Assembly: GCA_046350655.1 (NCBI GenBank)
Contig: JAXMAB010000004.1
Coordinates: forward strand, 744,001-808,000
DNA: 64,000 bases
Direction: 5' to 3'
Origin: JAEUHO01 sp046350655
GTDB lineage: Bacteria > Planctomycetota > PLA2 > JAEUHO01
The notes under the pieces are model-generated. The model had not been told where the DNA came from. It made no database searches and saw only the letters and a program-made list of their open reading frames with translations. A program made the translations under genes and the position numbers. Of this stretch, positions 51,297 through 57,899 are shown piece by piece. The number at the start of each line of letters is the position of its first letter. Position 1 is the first letter of the stretch.

Positions 51297-52274
51297 GTGG
51301 CGCGCCCCCTCCTCCCGCCGACGGCGCTGCGGTCCGCCCGCGGGGTCCACCCCGTGGACCCGTTCGCCGGCCGCCTCCTCCGCGCGATCGACGTCGTCCC
51401 GGGCGAGCACGTGCTCGACCTCGGGTGCGGCTCGGGCTACTTCGGCCTGGGCCTCGCGGGCCGGGGCGCCGGTCGCGTCGTCCTGACCGACGTGGACCCG
51501 TCGGCGGTCCGCTGCGCCCGCGCGAACGCGCGGCGGCTCGGCGTGGACGCGACGGTCCGCCGCGGCGACCTGTTCGCGCCGGTCGCCGGCGAACGCTTCG
51601 ACCGCATCGTCGCGAACCTGCCGCAGACGCCGTCGCGCCGGCCGCTGGCGGTGGCCCGGTGGGGCGGTCGCGACGGGCTCGCGGCGCTCCGCCGGTTCGC
51701 CCGCGCGGCCCCGGCCCACCTGCGGCCGGGGGGGCACGTCCACGTGCTCGTCACGGGCTGGCACGCCGCCGCCGACGTCCGCGCGTTGTTCGCGCCCCGG
51801 TTCCACGTCCGCACCCTCGTCGCGCTCCGCCGCGAGGTCGTGCCCGCCGACTACGACGACCTCGCCCCCGGCCTGTGGGACGAGCTCGTCGCGCGGCGTC
51901 CCCGCGCCGTCGTGCGCGCGGGTCGCCGCCGTTTGCTCGCTGTTCGGTTCCTGTCGGCCCGGCTGCGGTCGCCGCGTGGTGCGGCGTTCCGCCGGTCGGA
52001 CCGATCCAAGGGTTGGATGGCCCCGAGCCCGGCTCGCGGTCTGTCCCGGGAGGGGCCATGTCCGGACCGTCACCTGCCTCGGTGTGCTGCTTCGCGCTCG
52101 GCCTCGGCCTCGCCGGTCTCGGCGTCGCGCGCCACGTCGGCGCCGCCTCCGCCGTCGGCGACGCGCGCGTCACGCCGGTCGTCCTCGCGGTGCAGCGCGC
52201 CGCGCCCGCGGTCGTCAACGTCACGACGGACTCCGGCGGCCGCGGCGGCGGCCGGGGCTCGGGCGCCGGCGTGA
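51297..52274 (+). CDS. Class I SAM-dependent methyltransferase (3' end uncertain)
   Basis: From GTG 51297. Motif I VLDLGCGSGYFGLGLA binds SAM, an Asp after VLTDVD contacts its ribose, and IVANLPQTP resembles the catalytic NPPY motif of methyltransferases that act on amide nitrogens, such as PrmC. These parts lie within the first 125 residues, and a plausible domain ends near residue 220 (RRRLLAVRFLSARL). The open frame continues to 52274 through Arg/Ser/Pro-rich sequence that overlaps the next gene by 217 bases. The real end is probably near 51960, and a base change or frameshift may have removed the stop. Substrate not known. Confidence 0.7.
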   Translation: MARPLLPPTALRSARGVHPVDPFAGRLLRAIDVVPGEHVLDLGCGSGYFGLGLAGRGAGRVVLTDVDPSAVRCARANARRLGVDATVRRGDLFAPVAGERFDRIVANLPQTPSRRPLAVARWGGRDGLAALRRFARAAPAHLRPGGHVHVLVTGWHAAADVRALFAPRFHVRTLVALRREVVPADYDDLAPGLWDELVARRPRAVVRAGRRRLLAVRFLSARLRSPRGAAFRRSDRSKGWMAPSPARGLSREGPCPDRHLPRCAASRSASASPVSASRATSAPPPPSATRASRRSSSRCSAPRPRSSTSRRTPAAAAAAGARAPA

Positions 52275-53152
52275 TCGTCCACCCCGACGGCTACGTCGTC
52301 ACGAACTCCCACGTCGTCCGTGGCGCCGCGCGCGTCTACTGCTCGCTCGCCCGCGCCGTCGGCGGCCAGGCCTACGAGGCCCGCGTCCTCGAGAACGACC
52401 CGTCCCACGACCTCGCGCTCCTGCGCATCGCGGGCGGCCCCTTCCCCTACGTCGGCATCTGCTCGACGTGCGACGTCATGATCGGCGAGACCGCCATCGC
52501 GATCGGCAACCCGTACGGCCTCGGCGACACCGTCACCATGGGCATCGTGTCGGCCAAGGGCCGCACGGCGACGTTCTCGAGCGGGCACACGCTCCAGGGC
52601 CTCATCCAGACCGACGCGTCGATCAACCTGGGCAACTCCGGCGGCGCGCTCCTCAACGTCGACGGCGAGCTGATCGGCATCAACTCGGCCATCCACGCGA
52701 ACGCCCAGGGCATCGCGTTCACCGTCCCGGCCGACGACGTGCAGCGCATGCTCGACCGCAACCTCGGCGCCGCCGCGCGCCCGGGCCCGCCGCCGCTCGC
52801 GAGCGAGGCGCCGGCCCCGCGTTCCGCGGAGCCGATGCTGCCGACGCCGTCGCCGCGCCCGAGCCCGTCCCCGTCGCCGCAGCCGCCGGTCACCCGCCCG
52901 GCCCGCCCGCCCGTCGGCCTCTCGCTCGCCGCCGGCGCGACCGGCGTCACGGTCGCGACGATCACGCCCGGCAGCAACGCCGAGATCGCCGGCCTGCGCC
53001 CCGGCGACGTGATCGCGCTGCTCGACGGCCGCCCGGTCGCGTCGCCGTCCTCGCTCGCGGGGACGTTCAACGGCGCGGCCTCGGGCCAGACCTACCTCCT
53101 CACGATCCGCCGCGCCGAGCGCACCTCGACGCTGATCGTCGTCATCCCGTAG
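52058..53152 (+). CDS. HtrA-like trypsin-fold serine protease with PDZ domain
   Basis: A 364-residue protein from ATG 52058, with GGGAGGGG upstream. It has an N-terminal signal segment (VCCFALGLGLAGLGVARH). The protease domain carries the triad His (VTNSHVV), Asp (SHDLALLRI) and Ser (INLGNSGGALL). A Pro/Ser-rich linker (PTPSPRPSPSPSPQPP) leads to a single PDZ domain (SNAEIAGLRPGDVIALLDG). HtrA proteases degrade misfolded envelope proteins and trim signalling proteins. One PDZ and a long Pro linker are shorter than the classical DegP layout. The downstream hairpin (53187-53228) probably ends its transcript. Confidence 0.92.
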   Translation: MSGPSPASVCCFALGLGLAGLGVARHVGAASAVGDARVTPVVLAVQRAAPAVVNVTTDSGGRGGGRGSGAGVIVHPDGYVVTNSHVVRGAARVYCSLARAVGGQAYEARVLENDPSHDLALLRIAGGPFPYVGICSTCDVMIGETAIAIGNPYGLGDTVTMGIVSAKGRTATFSSGHTLQGLIQTDASINLGNSGGALLNVDGELIGINSAIHANAQGIAFTVPADDVQRMLDRNLGAAARPGPPPLASEAPAPRSAEPMLPTPSPRPSPSPSPQPPVTRPARPPVGLSLAAGATGVTVATITPGSNAEIAGLRPGDVIALLDGRPVASPSSLAGTFNGAASGQTYLLTIRRAERTSTLIVVIP

Positions 53153-53186
53153 GCTCCGACCCGCGCGGCCGCGGTCGGGCGGCGGG

Positions 53187-53228
53187 GGTACGCGAGGCCC
53201 GGTCGCCGGCGCCCGGGCCTCGCGTACC
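53187..53228 (+). terminator. Perfect 16-bp hairpin from two inverted short motifs
   Basis: GGTACGCGAGGCCCGG (53187-53202) pairs fully with CCGGGCCTCGCGTACC (53213-53228), loop of 10 bases. It starts 35 bases after the protease stop. Each arm is one copy of the dispersed motif in its TACGCG form. Confidence 0.72.
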
Positions 53229-53293
53229 GTCGGATCGCGGCTCCGTGCCCCGGTCCCGCGGCCGCGGTCCTCCGCGATTTCCCGACAACCCCA

Positions 53294-53469
53294 AGAGCCT
53301 ATCCCAAGGGTGCCCGTCGCGAGCCCGGCGAGACCGATGCGAGGCGGGCAAGCGCAGCCGGGAAGCCCCGGAGGCGGGTTCCTGACCCGTTGAGGGGCTG
53401 ACCGGCGAGCAGGCCCGCCGCAGCGAGAGGATCGCCGGGCGCAGCAGGGAGGCCATTGGGATAGGCTCT
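53294..53469 (+). ncRNA. Candidate structured RNA element, copy 1
   Basis: 176 nt on the plus strand. The outer stem AGAGCCTATCCCAA (53294-53307) pairs with TTGGGATAGGCTCT (53456-53469), 14 of 14. Inner stems are GCCCGGCGA (53323-53331) with TCGCCGGGC (53432-53440) and GGCGGGC (53343-53349) with GCCCGCC (53413-53419). Next, GCCGG/CCGGC plus AGCC/GGCT are separated by a tandem GA/GA mismatch (53357-53367 with 53396-53406), and CGGGT/ACCCG (53375-53389) forms the tip. All unpaired inner segments are nearly identical in the copy at 41942-42115 while the outer and fourth stems are different but paired. It resembles a folded RNA rather than a coding or terminator sequence. Confidence 0.62.
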
Positions 53470-53503
53470 AACGGATCGCGCGGCGCGGCGGTAGGGTCGC
53501 GGC

Positions 53504-54817
53504 GTGCAACGCCGCCCCGCCGTCGTCGGCCTCGTCGTCGCGTCGATCCTCGCGATCGTCGCGTTCGGGTGGTTCGACGTGCGCCAGCGCGCGCGCACGG
53601 ACCGCGGGGCGAAGTACCACCGCACCGACCTGACGGTGTACCTCGCGGCCGCGGAGGCGCTCGCCGACGGCGGCGACCCGTACGATGCGGCGAGCCCGCG
53701 GGGCTGGCGCTACGTCTACCCGCCGCTCCTCGCGATCGTCGCGCGGCCGCTCACCGCGCTCGCGGTGCCGGACGCGGCCCTCGTCGTGTACGGGCTGTCG
53801 GTCGCGTCGCTCGTGCTGGCGGCGCGCGCGCTCGCGCGGGGGATGGGGGCGCGCGGCCGGCTCGCCGTCGCGCTCGGGGCGCTCGCGTGCGCGCCGTTCG
53901 TCGTGCAGACGCTGCAGCGGGGCCAGGTCACCCTCGTCCTGCTCGCGCTGCAGGTGCTCGCGTGGGCGGCGCTCGCGCGCGGGCGCGACGCGCGCGCGGG
54001 GCTCCTGCTCGCGGCCGGCGTGGGGCTGCGGCTGACGCCGCTGCTGCCCGCGGCGATGGCGGGCCTCGCGTGCCTCGTGCGGGTCGCGCGCGGCGACCGC
54101 GCGGGATGGCGGTTCCCGCTCGGGTTCGCGGCGGGGCTCGTCGTCGCGTTCGTCGCGGTGCCGGTGCTGGCCCTCGGGCCCGCGCGCGCGCGCGAGGTGA
54201 CGGCGCGCTGGCTCGAGGTCGGGCGCGAGGTGTACGCGGCGGCGCCGGGCGAGCTGGCCGACCTGCGGCGCGAGTACGCGATCAACGAGTGGTCGTTCAA
54301 GAACCAGGGCGTGCGCCGCGTCGCGGGCACGACGATCGCGCGGCTCGAGGGGCGCGCGGTGGCGGACGACGGCCGGCCCGACCTCGGCGCGTCGGAGGCG
54401 ACGGCCGACCGCGTGGCCCTCGTCGCGGCGGCCCTCGCGGGGATCGCGGCGGTCGTCGTGGCGCTGCGCCGCATGGGGACGCCCGGGAGCGCGGCGTACC
54501 GCGCGGCGTTCGCGGTCGGCATGGCGCTGCCGGCGTTCGGGACGCGGTACTGCTATCCGGTGCACCTCGTCGTGCTCGTGCCGCTCCTCGCGGAGGTGGC
54601 GCTCGCATGGCCGCGGGCGCGCGCGCGGGCGGCGGCGGCGGTGTGGGTCGCGGGCCTCGCGGCGTTCTACGCGGCGCACGTCGTCGCGGCCGCGCGCCCG
54701 GCGGCGGAGCACGGCGTGCTGCCGGCGGCGCTGCTGGTGGTGCTCCTCTGCGCGCCGTGGCGCGCGGGCGAGGGCTCCGCGTCGCCGACGGCCGCGCGCG
54801 TCGAGGGGGCCGCGTGA
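53504..54817 (+). CDS. GT-C/GT87-type membrane glycosyltransferase (DUF2029-like)
   Basis: A 437-residue protein from GTG 53504 with about ten membrane helices. The first extracytoplasmic loop contains KYHRTDLTVYLAAAEALADG and DPYDAASPRGWRYVYPPLLA; the Asp in DLTVY and the YxYPP motif are hallmarks of the GT87 (DUF2029) family of polyprenol-phosphate-dependent mannosyl- or arabinosyltransferases. Later helices include LVLLALQVLAWAALARG, and a loop with YAINEWSFKNQGVRR resembles the conserved QS/NQS motif. It transfers a sugar from a lipid carrier on the outer face of the membrane. The gene overlaps the next one by four bases (GTGA at 54814). Confidence 0.85.
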   Translation: MQRRPAVVGLVVASILAIVAFGWFDVRQRARTDRGAKYHRTDLTVYLAAAEALADGGDPYDAASPRGWRYVYPPLLAIVARPLTALAVPDAALVVYGLSVASLVLAARALARGMGARGRLAVALGALACAPFVVQTLQRGQVTLVLLALQVLAWAALARGRDARAGLLLAAGVGLRLTPLLPAAMAGLACLVRVARGDRAGWRFPLGFAAGLVVAFVAVPVLALGPARAREVTARWLEVGREVYAAAPGELADLRREYAINEWSFKNQGVRRVAGTTIARLEGRAVADDGRPDLGASEATADRVALVAAALAGIAAVVVALRRMGTPGSAAYRAAFAVGMALPAFGTRYCYPVHLVVLVPLLAEVALAWPRARARAAAAVWVAGLAAFYAAHVVAAARPAAEHGVLPAALLVVLLCAPWRAGEGSASPTAARVEGAA

Positions 54818-55668
54818 GCGCGGGCCTCGCGGTCCCTCGCCGGTGCCCGCTGTGCGGCGGGAGCGCGCGCGACGTCGCGTTGCGGCACCCGGACGGGGTG
54901 CTCGCGCGCTGCCGCGGGTGCGGCCTCGTGTCTGTCGACCCGTTGCCGGCGTCGGACCTCGCCCTGCGGCAGTACGACGAGGCGTACTTCCGCGGCGAGG
55001 GCTACCGCGACTACGTGGCGGAGGAGCGCGCGTTCCGCGGCGTGTTCCGGCGGCGGCTGGCGAGGTTGCGCGCGTTCGGCGCGCGCGGCTCGCTCCTCGA
55101 CGTCGGCGCGGCGACGGGGGCGTTCCTCGCGGAGGCCGCGGCGGCGGGGTTCGTCGCGGCCGGCGTCGAGCCGAGCGCGTGGGCGGCGGAGGTGGCGCGC
55201 GGCCGCGGGTTCGACGTCGTGACGGGGCCCGTCGAGGCGCTCGACGCGACGCGCGGCCCGTTCGACGTCGTGACGTCGTTCGACGTCGTCGAACACCTCG
55301 TGGACCCGCTCGCGGGCGTGCGGACCCTGGTCCGGCACGCGAGGCCCGGCGGCCTCGTGGCCGTGACGGTCCCCGACTTCGGCGGGTGGTGGGCGCGGTG
55401 GAGCGGCGCGCGGTGGCCGTTCGTCACGCCGAAGGAGCACCTCCACTACTTCACGCGCCGCACGCTGCGCGTCCTCTTCGAGGCGGCGGGCCTCCGCGTG
55501 CGCGAGGTCTCGCTCGCGACGACGCCGCTGTCGCTCGGCACCGCGCTCTCGAAGGGCCTCGGCGCCGCGGGGGCGGCGGCGGCGCGCGCGCTCGGCCGCC
55601 TCGCCGACCGCGGGGGCGCGTTGCCGTTCGGGACCCTCCTCGCGATCGGGCAACGTCCGCCGGCCTGA
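54814..55668 (+). CDS. Class I methyltransferase with zinc-ribbon N-terminus
   Basis: A 284-residue protein from GTG 54814, coupled to the glycosyltransferase. It starts with two CxxC motifs (CPLCGGS and CRGCGLVS) that bind Zn2+, then a SAM-binding core: LLDVGAATGAFLAEAA, VVTSFDVVEHLVDP and GLVAVTVPDFGGWW. This layout (Methyltransf_23) is typical of proteins that methylate sugar or lipid-linked intermediates, for example in cell-surface polysaccharide or lipid synthesis, and fits the neighbouring GT87 gene. The dispersed motif CGGGCCTCGCGGTCCC (54821-54836) is part of the first codons. The REP-like hairpins begin 24 bases after the stop. Confidence 0.86.
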   Translation: MSAGLAVPRRCPLCGGSARDVALRHPDGVLARCRGCGLVSVDPLPASDLALRQYDEAYFRGEGYRDYVAEERAFRGVFRRRLARLRAFGARGSLLDVGAATGAFLAEAAAAGFVAAGVEPSAWAAEVARGRGFDVVTGPVEALDATRGPFDVVTSFDVVEHLVDPLAGVRTLVRHARPGGLVAVTVPDFGGWWARWSGARWPFVTPKEHLHYFTRRTLRVLFEAAGLRVREVSLATTPLSLGTALSKGLGAAGAAAARALGRLADRGGALPFGTLLAIGQRPPA

Positions 55669-55691
55669 CGCTCCGCCGGGTCCCGCCGTCG

Positions 55692-55810
55692 AGACGCGCC
55701 ATTTCGTGTCCGTCACCAGATGGCGCGTCTGCCGCGCGCCGTCCATCGGACTGCGATGGACCTCCGGTCGAAGGTCGATCCCGCCAAACGGTGTCCGGCA
55801 CCAAATGGCG
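55692..55810. repeat. Two REP-like hairpins downstream of the cytochrome gene
   Basis: REP1: AGACGCGCCAT (55692-55702) pairs with ATGGCGCGTCT (55720-55730) around TTCGTGTCCGTCACCAG. REP2: CGCCAAAC, GGTGTCCGGCACC and AAATGGCG at 55782-55810, with GGTG/CACC and GCCA/TGGC pairing. Both have the same length and share the CGCCA, TGTCCGKCACC and ATGGCG blocks. REP2 ends 4 bases before the cytochrome stop codon. Confidence 0.75.
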
Positions 55811-55813
55811 CGT

Positions 55814-57541
55814 CTAGTCGTCCGGCGGCCAGCCGTGGCAGCGGGTGCAGGTGATCTTCTGACCCGCGCGGATGTTGCGGTAGGGGCGGTCGGCGGCGGC
55901 CGTCGCGAGGACGGTGCCCTGGCCGGTCGGCGTCCCGTGGCACGCCGCGCACGACGACGGGTTGCGCTCGTAGAAGTCGCCGTGGCCGCCGTTGGCCCAA
56001 CGGCTGTCGCCGACGTTGTGCATGCCGTGCGGGCCGCCGGTCGTCAGCGGGAGCGTGCCGGCCGCGTGGCAGGTGCCGCACTCGCGGATCGTCCCGGTGT
56101 GGCCCTGGAGGGCCGCGGCGGCGACGTTGTCGTTCGGGTAGGCCGCGCCGGTGGGCCACTCGGCGTGCGTGCTGCCGTGGCAGCCCTGGCAGAAGACGCC
56201 GCCGTGCCCGGTGCTGAACCGGTAGAGCTTGTTCGCGTTCTCCGCGAACCGCGACGTCGAGGCCTTGATGGGGGAGGCTGCGGCGTCGCCGGTCTTCCAC
56301 GCCTGCCGGAGGCGGATGCCGTCCGATGCGAGCACCGTGCCCGCGCCCGAGAGGTGGCTCACCGCGTCGCCGGTGTGGCACGACTGGCACCGCGGGAGGT
56401 CGGTCCACGCGCGACGCGCGGCGCCGTCGGCGGCGCCGTCCACGCTGCCGCCCGCGGCGAGCGCGGTCTCGCCCGCGACGGCGGCCATGCCGCCGTGGCA
56501 GTCGCGGCACTGCAGGCCCGACGTCACCATGGGCCCGCGCGCGCACTGCGTCACGGCGCCCGGGTGGCACTGGTAGCACCCCGACTGCGCGTCGGAGGGC
56601 AGGAAGTCGTGCCGGCGGTGGATGGCGCGCGAGAACCACGGGAGCACCGTCTGCGCGCCCTGCGGGCCCGCGCCCGCGAGGTCGAGCGCCGGCGAGTAGT
56701 GGCACGCCGCGCACAGCACGGGCTGGCTGCCGAACAGGTTCGTCCCGTTCCGCGCGTCGTGCAGCTTCAGGATGTTCTCCTTCGACTGCACCTCGAGGTC
56801 GGCGGTCGTCGACCACGTCGCCGCCGACCCGGACGCCGCGCTGCCGCCGGTGTGGTGGCACGAGCGGCACTCCGTCTCCTGCGCGACCGGGACGACGACG
56901 TCGAGGTGCGCGAGCGCGCTGCCGGAGAAGCGGTCGCGCGCGGTCACGCGCAGCAGGGGGTACGTGTTGTCCGTGCCGCCGTCGTCGCGCGGGGTGATCG
57001 GGATGCCCTCGGCGGCCCACCAGCCCGGGTTCGCGGCGAACGTGAAGGCCTGCGGGCCCTTCACCGGCGCGTCCTGCGGCATGTACAGGCCCTTCAGGCC
57101 CTGACCCGGCGCGAGCGTCACGCCGAACAGCGCCGACGCGTGGCTCCAGAAGTCGGTCTTGCCGATGCTCCTCGAGTTGAGCGAGCCGTTCCCGTCGGCG
57201 GTCCCGTCGTAGTCCACGGTCACGTCCGCCGACGAGAGCAGCTGCGGGCCGCTCGACGTGCGCCGCACGACCTGCGCGTGGACGACGTTGTAGGGCGGAA
57301 GGATCGAGAACACGCCGTACTCGCGGTCCATGCAGTGCATGCCGAGGTCGTTGGTCGCGAGCACGACGACGCCGTTCAGCGTGCCGCCGGTCCCGCCGCC
57401 TCCGCCGCCCCCTCCACCGTCGTCGCCCCCGTCCTCGCCGCCCCCTCCTCCCCCTCCTCCTCCGCACCCGGTCAGGCCGAGGCCGACGCTCAGGACCACG
57501 ACCGCGACGATCGACCACCACGAACGAGGACGGCGCAGCAT
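55814..57541 (-). CDS. Nine-heme c-type cytochrome lipoprotein
   Basis: A 575-residue protein from ATG 57541, with GGAG upstream. It has a lipoprotein signal with lipobox LTGC (Cys 26) followed by poly-Gly, and then TNDLGMHCMDREYGVFSILP, a conserved start seen in some multiheme proteins. Nine CxxCH heme sites follow: CRSCH, CAACH, CYQCH, CRDCH, CQSCH, CQGCH, CGTCH, CAACH and CTRCH. All are standard bis-His-type motifs with enough extra His residues for sixth ligands. It probably moves electrons on the outside of the membrane. No oxidoreductase partner is adjacent, so donor and acceptor are unknown. REP-like hairpins flank it on both sides. Confidence 0.9.
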   Translation of the reverse strand: MLRRPRSWWSIVAVVVLSVGLGLTGCGGGGGGGGGEDGGDDGGGGGGGGGTGGTLNGVVVLATNDLGMHCMDREYGVFSILPPYNVVHAQVVRRTSSGPQLLSSADVTVDYDGTADGNGSLNSRSIGKTDFWSHASALFGVTLAPGQGLKGLYMPQDAPVKGPQAFTFAANPGWWAAEGIPITPRDDGGTDNTYPLLRVTARDRFSGSALAHLDVVVPVAQETECRSCHHTGGSAASGSAATWSTTADLEVQSKENILKLHDARNGTNLFGSQPVLCAACHYSPALDLAGAGPQGAQTVLPWFSRAIHRRHDFLPSDAQSGCYQCHPGAVTQCARGPMVTSGLQCRDCHGGMAAVAGETALAAGGSVDGAADGAARRAWTDLPRCQSCHTGDAVSHLSGAGTVLASDGIRLRQAWKTGDAAASPIKASTSRFAENANKLYRFSTGHGGVFCQGCHGSTHAEWPTGAAYPNDNVAAAALQGHTGTIRECGTCHAAGTLPLTTGGPHGMHNVGDSRWANGGHGDFYERNPSSCAACHGTPTGQGTVLATAAADRPYRNIRAGQKITCTRCHGWPPDD

Positions 57542-57647
57542 GGGCAACTCCAAGGGGACCCGACCGACCGGCCGGTCCCTCAGCGTGGAGGCCGCCCGAG
57601 GGGAATGGGTACGAAGCGCCTGCGATGCACTTGCGACGCATCCGCAA

Positions 57648-57665
57648 CGCAACGGAAGCGTTGCA
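57648..57665. promoter_or_regulatory. Palindromic site related to TGCAAC-N6-GTTGCA
   Basis: CGCAACGGAAGCGTTGCA lies 107 bases upstream of the cytochrome start and matches the site at 19121-19138 at 16 of 18 positions, including the non-palindromic centre GGAAGS. Confidence 0.4.
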
Positions 57666-57760
57666 TGCGCGCGTGCGCACGCGACCCGCCGAGCCTCGAG
57701 CGGTCCCGGTGGGCGGGCGGCGGTCGGTGGGCCGGACCGCGAGGCCCGTCCGCTGTCGAC

Positions 57761-57843
57761 CCGCCAATATTCGACCGGCACGTATTGGCGGATCCGCCGC
57801 CTTGGGTCGGTTCCGCCGTTTTGGGACCGGCACCGAATGGCGG
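57761..57843. repeat. Two REP-like hairpins upstream of the cytochrome gene
   Basis: REP3: CCGCCAATA (57761-57769) with TATTGGCGG (57783-57791) around TTCGACCGGCACG. REP4: CCGCC (57813-57817) with GGCGG (57839-57843) around GTTTTGGGACCGGCACCGAAT. Together with the pair at 55692-55810 they give four copies of about 31 nt with the shared CCGGCAC core. Confidence 0.75.
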
Positions 57844-57899
57844 ACCCACGGGGGACCGCCGCGCGATCCCGCAGAACGACGGGACGCGAGCCGACGGCG

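Larger units (their letters stand above)
53153..53503. other. 351-base gap with hairpin terminator and structured element copy 1
   Basis: After the terminator at 53187-53228 the gap carries the 176-nt structured element (53294-53469), which ends 34 bases before the glycosyltransferase start. There is no gene. The element could therefore be the 5' leader of the 53504-55668 operon. Confidence 0.6.
57542..57899. other. 358-base gap with operator-like palindrome, short motif and two REP-like hairpins
   Basis: CGCAACGGAAGCGTTGCA at 57648-57665 matches the palindrome at 19121-19138. CCGGACCGCGAGGCCCG (57732-57748) is the dispersed short motif. The REP-like hairpins 57761-57791 and 57813-57843 follow. 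No gene is seen. The promoter of the cytochrome gene must lie in 57542-57750. Confidence 0.6.

Noticed and set aside
41942..53469. The two structured copies as ends of one composite transposon
   Set aside because: They are inverted and 11 kb apart, but the DNA between them is ordinary chromosomal genes with no transposase, and the outer arms of the two copies do not match each other.
53294..53469. Structured element as a retron, group II intron or IS fragment
   Set aside because: No reverse transcriptase or transposase frame lies nearby, it is too short for a group II intron, and no domain V-like hairpin is seen.
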